The notes under the pieces are model-generated. The model was given only the letters and a program-made list of their open reading frames with translations. It made no database searches and was not told the origin of the DNA. The position numbers and the translations under genes were made by a program. Shown piece by piece: positions 58,824 to 64,000 of a stretch of 64,000 nt of DNA. The stretch covers positions 5,332,001 through 5,396,000 of the forward strand of contig NC_013595.1 of NCBI RefSeq assembly GCF_000024865.1. Direction: 5' to 3'. The DNA comes from Streptosporangium roseum DSM 43021. GTDB taxonomy: Bacteria > Actinomycetota > Actinomycetes > Streptosporangiales > Streptosporangiaceae. Position 1 is the stretch's first letter. Every line of letters starts with the position of its first letter.

Positions 58824-59573
58824 GTGAAGCCGGCGCTCTTACGATCACGATTCGGTCGCGCAACCTTTTCCCCACGGACAGCGGCCACGGGTAGCTCGGC
58901 GGCCACGCCCATCCTCGATTGGAGGCATCCTCGGGTGCTGAGGTTGGCGGCCGAGGCCAGGGACACGAGTGCCGGATCGGGCCGAACTTACCTGATCATG
59001 GCCCACCAGCTCATTGCAGCTCGGGTTTGCCCGGTATATGCCATGAACGAGAAGCAGCCTGTCTCTAGGACACTGGCCCTGGGGCGCGGCTCGTGCAGCC
59101 AGCGACTGGCGCTGCTGGAGGCCGTGGCACGCGGCTGCGAGATTGCCACTCGGGTCAGAGGTTTGCTGCTCGATGGGCGTTTTTGGCATCCGCGGTTCCC
59201 GCGACTGCGGGCGCTGATCCCCCGGCAGGTGGTGCTCGCCTGGCCGGAGTTCCTTCTCGATGGTCAGTGGGTGGTCGTTTCCGAGCTCTACGGCGACCTT
59301 GGCACACTGCGGGCGGGAGGCCGATTCACCAACACGGGCAGGGAGACGCTCTTCGACGCGATCGTGCGCACTGCCGTGGACTGGGACGGCAGCACCTGCT
59401 CCTCGTGTGATCTTTCAGGTCACGCCCTGGCCGATCTGGGCTATTTCGACTCCCGTGACGACCTGTTCAACGAGCACGGTCAAACCTTGTGCCTGCCGGT
59501 ACGCATTCCTGCAGATCTCCTCATGCGTCGTCGGCCCGTTGTGTCCTGCGCCACACAGCCACGCCTGCCGTAA
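58824..59573 (+). CDS. Transglutaminase-like superfamily protein
   Basis: A 249-residue protein. The core resembles transglutaminase-like proteins: PVSRTLALGRGSCSQRLALLEAVARGCEIATRVRGLL (candidate nucleophile Cys in GSCSQR near 92), then FWHPRFPRLRAL and VVLAWPEFLLDGQWVVVSELYG. In the active enzymes the second block normally has a catalytic His before WxEV; here the position reads LAWPEF, so the enzyme may be inactive. GTG start with GAAGGT about 11 bases upstream. Function unknown. Confidence 0.65.
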   Translation: MKPALLRSRFGRATFSPRTAATGSSAATPILDWRHPRVLRLAAEARDTSAGSGRTYLIMAHQLIAARVCPVYAMNEKQPVSRTLALGRGSCSQRLALLEAVARGCEIATRVRGLLLDGRFWHPRFPRLRALIPRQVVLAWPEFLLDGQWVVVSELYGDLGTLRAGGRFTNTGRETLFDAIVRTAVDWDGSTCSSCDLSGHALADLGYFDSRDDLFNEHGQTLCLPVRIPADLLMRRRPVVSCATQPRLP

Positions 59574-59664
59574 CGCCCCCACCTCGTCGATTGCGTCACA
59601 CGCAATGCCTCTTTGCCGACATTGCACTGGTGGTCGCCTTTGGAGCGCCCCTACCTTTCTGGCC

Positions 59665-61560
59665 GTGTTCAGTATTTTCGATATAGCCAGCGCGGTCTTG
59701 TCCGCGGTTGTTTTCGTGGTTGCGGCACCCCCGGCCCTACTGGTCGATCGACTGGGAAGACGGGCCGCCATCCGGTGGGCGGTGGCAGGCGGGCTGGCCC
59801 TGGCCGCCAAGGGGGCGGTGACGGTGTCTCTGCTGGCGAACTTCGGCTGGCTGTTCGCCGGTGATCAGGTGCTGGTCGAGATTCCCGTAGTGCTGATACC
59901 CGCAGCCGTGGCCGCCTTCCTCGCCTCGCGCGGCGCCAGGCCGGTGCTGGCCGTACGGGTCACCGCCGCCGGCGCGTTCCTCGGATTCCTCCACGCCTTC
60001 ACTGTGAAGGCCGAGGCGCCCAACGTGTTCGGCTACGGCGTGCTGCTGTTGCTGTCGACCGCAGTGTTGCGGGCGTGGCCGCCGGTCAGGTCCCGCCTGG
60101 GCACGACCACCCGGATGGTGGCCGTCGTGGCGCTGGTCGCGACGGGTCTCGGCTACGGCTCGTTCACCAGCCGCTGGCCCGAGCGGCACACCATGGCGGG
60201 AACGGGTCACGGTCACCGGCACGGGGCGGGCCCGTCGGTTGACGCGGCCGACCTGACCGGCCCCCGCGTGGGCAGGCCCGACCGGAGTTTCACGCTCACC
60301 GCGGCCGAGACCCCGATCACACTGGCCTCAGGCGCGTCCGTGGCGGCATGGACGTTCAACGGCCAGGCCCCCGGCCCCGAACTCCGGGTACGGCAGGGCG
60401 ACCTTGTGCAGGTCACACTGATCAACAGGCTCCCCGAGGAGGGCGTGACGCTGCACTGGCACGGCTTGGACGTGCCCAACGCCGAGGACGGCGTCGCGGG
60501 GCTCACCCAGGACGCGGTCCGCCCAGGAGGCAAGCACATCTACCGCTTCCGCGCCGAGCAGACGGGCACGTACTGGTACCACACCCATCAGGCGTCCTCC
60601 ACGGCCGTGGCCCGCGGCCTGTTCGGCGCGCTCGTCGTCGAGCCCGCCGCCCGGCCCGCGGACGGGCTCGACCTGGTGGTCATGTCCCACGTCTGGCCCG
60701 TCGGGGAGGAACTGCGGCCCGCCTTCGGCACCGCCGACACCCTCACCCGCAGGACGGTCGCCCCGGGCACACCGGTACGGCTGCGCCTGGTCAACACCGG
60801 CAACAACACCGCCTCCGACGCCGAGACGACCACGTTCGCGCTGACCGGGACGCCGTACCGGGTGACCGCGATCGACGGCGTCCACCTGCACGATCCCGCA
60901 GACCTGACCGGAGTCCGGCTCCCGCTGGCCACCGGCGGCCGCTACGACCTGACCTTCACCATGCCCGAAGAGCCCGTCCACCTCGCCGACCTGGCACACT
61001 CCGGCGGCGGCCTGCTGCTCACCCCCGACGGCCGGGGCGCACCGCCGCCCGTCACCGCGTCCGGTGACTTCAACCCCGCCGCCTACGGCCGCCCCACCCC
61101 GACACCGTTCACCTCCTCCAGCCGCTTCGACCGGAAGTTCACCATCGTGGCCAGCGACGGCGTAGGCTTCGTGGACGGCTCCCTGGACCTCATCCAGGCC
61201 TTCAACGGGCGGGTCTACCCGAACGTACCGACCCAGATGGTCCGCGAGGGCGACCTGGTCAAGATGACGCTGGTCAACCGCAGCCGGGATAACCACCCGA
61301 TGCACCTGCACGGGCACCACGCCATGGTCCTGTCCGCGAACGGCCGACCGGTCAGCGGCAGCCCCTGGTGGATCGACACCCTGGACCTGCCGCCTGGCAC
61401 CTGGTTCGAGATCGGCTTCCGGGCCGACAATCCCGGGTTGTGGATGGACCACTGCCACAATCTGGAACACGCGGCCGCCGGGATGATGATGCACCTGGGC
61501 TACGAGGGCATCACAACACGGTTCGAGACCGGCAGCGCGACAGGCAACCAACCGGAGTGA
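59665..61560 (+). CDS. Membrane-anchored multicopper oxidase
   Basis: About 631 residues from the GTG at 59665; an ATG at 59605 is an alternative and neither has a good ribosome site. The first 170 residues hold five or six membrane segments. A His-rich linker (HGHRHGAG) leads to a laccase-like domain with all copper blocks: LHWHGLD near 262, YWYHTHQ near 302, HPMHLHGHH near 544 and WMDHCHNLEHAAAGMMM near 595. The oxidase would face outward, tethered to the membrane. It has no Tat signal, unlike the oxidase at 7707. It is followed four bases later by a LysR gene. Confidence 0.88.
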   Translation: MFSIFDIASAVLSAVVFVVAAPPALLVDRLGRRAAIRWAVAGGLALAAKGAVTVSLLANFGWLFAGDQVLVEIPVVLIPAAVAAFLASRGARPVLAVRVTAAGAFLGFLHAFTVKAEAPNVFGYGVLLLLSTAVLRAWPPVRSRLGTTTRMVAVVALVATGLGYGSFTSRWPERHTMAGTGHGHRHGAGPSVDAADLTGPRVGRPDRSFTLTAAETPITLASGASVAAWTFNGQAPGPELRVRQGDLVQVTLINRLPEEGVTLHWHGLDVPNAEDGVAGLTQDAVRPGGKHIYRFRAEQTGTYWYHTHQASSTAVARGLFGALVVEPAARPADGLDLVVMSHVWPVGEELRPAFGTADTLTRRTVAPGTPVRLRLVNTGNNTASDAETTTFALTGTPYRVTAIDGVHLHDPADLTGVRLPLATGGRYDLTFTMPEEPVHLADLAHSGGGLLLTPDGRGAPPPVTASGDFNPAAYGRPTPTPFTSSSRFDRKFTIVASDGVGFVDGSLDLIQAFNGRVYPNVPTQMVREGDLVKMTLVNRSRDNHPMHLHGHHAMVLSANGRPVSGSPWWIDTLDLPPGTWFEIGFRADNPGLWMDHCHNLEHAAAGMMMHLGYEGITTRFETGSATGNQPE

Positions 61561-61564
61561 ACAC

Positions 61565-62506
61565 ATGCTGGATCTGAACCTCCTGGTCGCGCTCGACGCG
61601 CTCCTGGAAGAGGGCAGCGTCGCCGGCGCGGCGGCCCGGCTCAACACCTCCGCGCCCGCGATGAGCCGCACGCTGGGGCGGATCAGGCGCCAGCTGAACG
61701 ACCCCGTCCTGGTACGCGCCGGCCGCCACCTGGTCCCCACCCCGCGCGCACTCGAACTGCACGCCGCCGTCCGCGACCTGGTACGGCAGGCGTCCGCCCT
61801 CCTCGTGCCCGCGGGCGACCCCGCCCCTGCCACGCTCGCCAGGACCTTCAACCTGCAGGCGAGCGACATGCTGCTGTCCGCCCTGGCCGCGCCGCTCGTC
61901 CTGGCGGTCGGCCAGCGGGCACCGGGGGTGGTGCTGCGGTTCCTGCCCGACACCCTCGAAGGCACTTCGGCGCTGCGGGAGGGCCGGGTAGACCTGGAGA
62001 TCGGGGTCATCGACCACGCCGCCCCCGAGACCTGTGTCGAGCCGCTGGGCACCGGCCGCATCGTCGGCATGGCGAGGGAGGATCATCCCCTGGTGATCAA
62101 AGGGGTCACCCTGCGCCGGTTCGCCGACGCCAAGCACGTCGGGGTGTCCAGGCACGGCCGGCTGCACGGGCCGATCGACGATCTTCTGGCTGCCCGGGGA
62201 CTGCGCCGCAGGACCGCGGTGACCGTCTCCTCGCACTCGATGGCCCTGCTTCTGGCCAGACAGAGCGACCTGGTCTGCCTGGCGCCCGCTCCCGCCGACG
62301 ACGATCTCCCGGCGGCGCTCGGCCTGCGCGCCTTCGAGATCCCGCTGGAACTGCCCGAGGTCGAGGTGGCCATGGCGTGGCATCCACGCAACGACGCCGA
62401 CGGCGGGCAGCGCTGGCTGCGCGACCAGGTACGCGAGGTCCTGCGCGGAACCAGAGCCTTCACCAACCCTCCCGGCCGGACGCCGGCCGGTAGATCCGGG
62501 AAGTAG
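61565..62506 (+). CDS. LysR-family regulator (NodD-like)
   Basis: A 313-residue LysR protein. The winged helix is at 3-60 (LNLLVALDALLEEGSVAGAAARLNTSAPAMSRTLGRIRRQL), and the effector domain starts near 90 with RTFNLQASDMLLSAL, as in the NodD/PnbR-like branch. GGAGTGAACAC at the end of the oxidase gene serves as ribosome site, so the two genes are cotranscribed. The last 12 codons lie inside the first copy of a 40-base tandem repeat, which has altered or extended the C-terminus. Confidence 0.88.
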   Translation: MLDLNLLVALDALLEEGSVAGAAARLNTSAPAMSRTLGRIRRQLNDPVLVRAGRHLVPTPRALELHAAVRDLVRQASALLVPAGDPAPATLARTFNLQASDMLLSALAAPLVLAVGQRAPGVVLRFLPDTLEGTSALREGRVDLEIGVIDHAAPETCVEPLGTGRIVGMAREDHPLVIKGVTLRRFADAKHVGVSRHGRLHGPIDDLLAARGLRRRTAVTVSSHSMALLLARQSDLVCLAPAPADDDLPAALGLRAFEIPLELPEVEVAMAWHPRNDADGGQRWLRDQVREVLRGTRAFTNPPGRTPAGRSGK

Positions 62507-62550
62507 CCCGCCCGGCCGGACGCCGGCTGATAGATCCGGGAAGTAGCCCG
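62471..62550. repeat. 40-bp tandem duplication
   Basis: Units 62471-62510 and 62511-62550 differ at two positions (38 of 40 identical). The first copy encodes the end of the LysR protein and contains its TAG stop (62504-62506). A recent local duplication. Confidence 0.85.
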
Positions 62551-62659
62551 CCCGTGCTTCCAGCCGACACCCCTCACACCGGCGCGGCACGAGCCGGTGC
62601 CCTCGCCACCCCGGAAACCACAAGATCCCGGCCGACCATGACAGTCCACCGGGATCTCG

Positions 62660-62800
62660 TCACCTTTCCTCAGGCCATCCCAGGAACGGCCCACCGTGGT
62701 GGGCGGAGGATTCCCGCAGCAGATGCTGCAGGATGTAGACGCCGCCCAGGCGCACGTCCAGTCCGGTGGAGCCCAACCGTTCCAAGGCCTTGATGCTGAA
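62660..62800 (-). pseudogene. Fragment of a pentapeptide-repeat type protein
   Basis: On the minus strand, FSIKALERLGSTGLDVRLGG followed by VYILQHLLRESSAHH is the N-terminal helical block found before the repeats in many actinobacterial pentapeptide-repeat proteins. The frame stops at 62660, and no membrane part precedes it. The rest of 62551-62830 holds nothing recognisable. Confidence 0.55.
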
Positions 62801-62830
62801 TTGGGTCCCCCAACGAGGAAGGCTGGTGGT

Positions 62831-63460
62831 TCAGAATCCGATGGCTTCGCGGAGCAGCAGGACGGTGCCGCGCCCGGGGTGGGGTTCTGCGTTGAGGATG
62901 AGAAGGCGGTTGAGGGCACCGGGCTGCCCGTAGGCCTTCATGGCGCGCTCGTTTTCCAGCGGAAGGCAGTGGTCTTCGACGCGCCGCAGCGCGGTGCCCA
63001 GGTCGGGTACCACCTTCTGCGCCCCGACGATCCAGATCGCGCGGGCCGCGGCACCCGAGTAGCCGGCCAGCTGGCTTCCGCTGGCCGAGGCGGCCACAAG
63101 GGATCCGGTCTCGGTGACCGCGGCGACGCTGCCCACAATGACGTCGGGGCAGGCAATCATCCGCCAGATCTCGGCCAATTGGGTGGCGCGGTCCATGGTC
63201 GTGCTGCGTGCCTTGACGGACTCGTATCGCCCGCTGCTGTTGATGTCCTCATCGATGCCGGACAGGCGGAGGGTCTCGCTGGCCCCAGTGAACACGCTGA
63301 CGCCCTCGGGTATCAGCTCTTTGATGCGGACACGCGCGGCGGCGGCGTCGTCGAGGACTTCGACGGTGAAACCGTGTGCGGCCAGCGCAGCGGCCGCCCG
63401 CTCCAGGCGCTGCGCGGGCGCCGGGTCGGCGAACGGTGTTGCCGGCATTGAGGTGGTCAT
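62831..63460 (-). CDS. LUD-domain protein (LutC-like)
   Basis: A 209-residue protein of the LUD/DUF162 family: ALAAHGFTVEVLDDAAAARVRIKELIPEG, then VFTGASETLRLSGI, VGSVAAVTETGSLVAAS near 118, and a C-terminal EPHPGRGTVLLLREAIGF. Relatives (LutC/YkgG) take part in lactate oxidation together with LutA and LutB, neither of which is nearby, so the role here is open. The start is set at ATG 63460 (MTTSMPATP). It is divergent from a sigma-factor gene across a nested inverted repeat. Confidence 0.85.
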   Translation of the reverse strand: MTTSMPATPFADPAPAQRLERAAAALAAHGFTVEVLDDAAAARVRIKELIPEGVSVFTGASETLRLSGIDEDINSSGRYESVKARSTTMDRATQLAEIWRMIACPDVIVGSVAAVTETGSLVAASASGSQLAGYSGAAARAIWIVGAQKVVPDLGTALRRVEDHCLPLENERAMKAYGQPGALNRLLILNAEPHPGRGTVLLLREAIGF

Positions 63461-63528
63461 GATGTCTCTGAACTCCCCTGTTCGCTGGATGATGTGTTCG
63501 TCTCGCCGGTCCGACAACACAGCCCCTC

Positions 63529-63568
63529 GGAATGTGAGGCGGCGCACCGGCCTCACATTCCGGTGCGC
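63529..63568. promoter_or_regulatory. Nested, mutually exclusive inverted repeats
   Basis: Arm A GGAATGTGAGG (63529-63539) pairs with 63551-63561; arm B GCGCACCGG (63542-63550) pairs with 63560-63568. Both pairs are perfect but share two bases, and B lies in the loop of A, so only one can form fully. It sits 52-92 bases upstream of the sigma-factor ATG. Confidence 0.6.
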
Positions 63569-63619
63569 TGTCTTGTCGAACCGGTGAGGACAGATGCGAC
63601 CAAGGGAGCCGTCGGCACC

Positions 63620-64000
63620 ATGACCACCCAATCCCGGCCAGGACACGGCCGGCTCGATCCCGGCCTGGACGCGATCACGAGCGAGCGGCGCCAGCTGATC
63701 AATATCGCCTACCGGCTTCTGGGCTCCCTGGCCGAGGCCGAGGACGCCGTACAGGAGACCTACGCCCGCTGGTACGCCATGTCCCCGCAGCAGCAGGACG
63801 CCATCGAATCCCCCGGCGCCTGGCTGACGACAGTCACCAGCCGCATCTGCCTCACCCTGCTCAGCTCCGCCCGGGTCCGACGAGAGACCTACGTGGGTGA
63901 ATGGATCCCCGAGCCGCTACCCGAACGTACGGAGCGGAGCACCGGGCGGCCGGGCGGCACCACCGTCGACCCGGCCGACCGGGTCACCCTGGATGAGTCG
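63620..64000 (+). CDS. ECF41-type sigma factor (SigJ-like), N-terminal part
   Basis: The first 127 codons of a sigma-70-family factor running off the right edge. Region 2 is RRQLINIAYRLLGSLAEAEDAVQETYARWY (about 23-52), then SPGAWLTTVTSRICLTLLSSARVRRETYVGEWIPEPL. The phrase YVGEWIPEPL between regions 2 and 4 is a hallmark of the ECF41/SigJ group, which usually carries a C-terminal SnoaL-like domain beyond the part seen here. The ATG at 63620 has GGGAG 11 bases upstream. ECF41 factors normally regulate an adjacent oxidoreductase or decarboxylase gene; here the neighbour is the LUD protein. Confidence 0.88.
   Translation, partial: MTTQSRPGHGRLDPGLDAITSERRQLINIAYRLLGSLAEAEDAVQETYARWYAMSPQQQDAIESPGAWLTTVTSRICLTLLSSARVRRETYVGEWIPEPLPERTERSTGRPGGTTVDPADRVTLDES

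Noticed and set aside
1..64000. CRISPR arrays, tRNA/rRNA genes, replication origin, prophage
   Set aside because: No regularly spaced repeats, cloverleaf-type sequences, rRNA blocks, DnaA-box clusters or phage structural genes were seen on reading both strands.

Overview
The window is high-GC, gene-dense actinobacterial DNA. Its gene content (arrays of universal stress proteins, GTG starts, ATGA/GTGA stop-start overlaps, NDP-forming acyl-CoA synthetase fused to GNAT, ECF41 sigma factor, large ABC/amidohydrolase operons) suits a Streptosporangiales-type filamentous actinomycete. That placement is inference: no rRNA or other taxonomic marker lies in the window.

Region 1 (1-34,200) is a hypoxia/dormancy island. 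It holds a Mg-type P-ATPase (partial), GNAT-acyl-CoA synthetase, CBS-BON proteins (three in all), a broken Acg-type nitroreductase, Hsp20, seven tandem-domain universal stress proteins, a complete group 3b [NiFe] hydrogenase operon with its maturation protease, a CtpF-like P-ATPase, DUF1876 and DUF1918 proteins, a PNPOx-fold protein, a second-type FtsH, an APH-AAA fusion and a DosS/DevS-like double-GAF histidine kinase. Many are homologues of the Mycobacterium DosR regulon. Most transcription units are preceded by a shared motif, best written GTCCC-N8-GGGAC-YTYC-GNCC, which resembles two stacked DosR boxes. I propose that all are co-regulated by a DosR-like response regulator encoded outside the window. 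Inside the island, 5.9-10.2 kb is a patch of dead IS3 and IS630 elements around a Tat-exported multicopper oxidase.

Region 2 (34,200-36,660) holds a dead quinone-reductase remnant and a divergent TetX-like FAD monooxygenase/TetR pair with a striking triple operator.

Region 3 (36,660-52,640) is a nitrogen-scavenging island. A FadR-type GntR regulator is divergent from a run of genes mostly joined by stop-start overlaps: cytosine-deaminase-like enzyme, five-part dipeptide-type ABC importer, atypical amidohydrolase, CitE-like aldolase (DUF6986), Asp/Glu (hydantoin/allantoin) racemase, allantoinase and allantoicase. Convergent to it are a nucleoside deaminase, cyanase and beta-carbonic anhydrase, with a divergent LysR regulator. 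Together these look like uptake and breakdown of a cyclic ureide or pyrimidine/purine-derived compound, with cyanate disposal.

Region 4 (52,700-57,630) is a YtrA-type GntR/ABC-2 transporter operon that continues into an S41 lipoprotein protease and a PAF-acetylhydrolase-like lipoprotein. Region 5 (57,630-64,000) is a mixed accessory zone: SDR and pentapeptide-protein remnants, an orphan with ART-like motifs, a transglutaminase-like protein, a membrane-anchored multicopper oxidase with a LysR regulator, a LutC-like LUD protein and the start of an ECF41 (SigJ-like) sigma factor. I saw no tRNA, rRNA, CRISPR array or intact insertion sequence.
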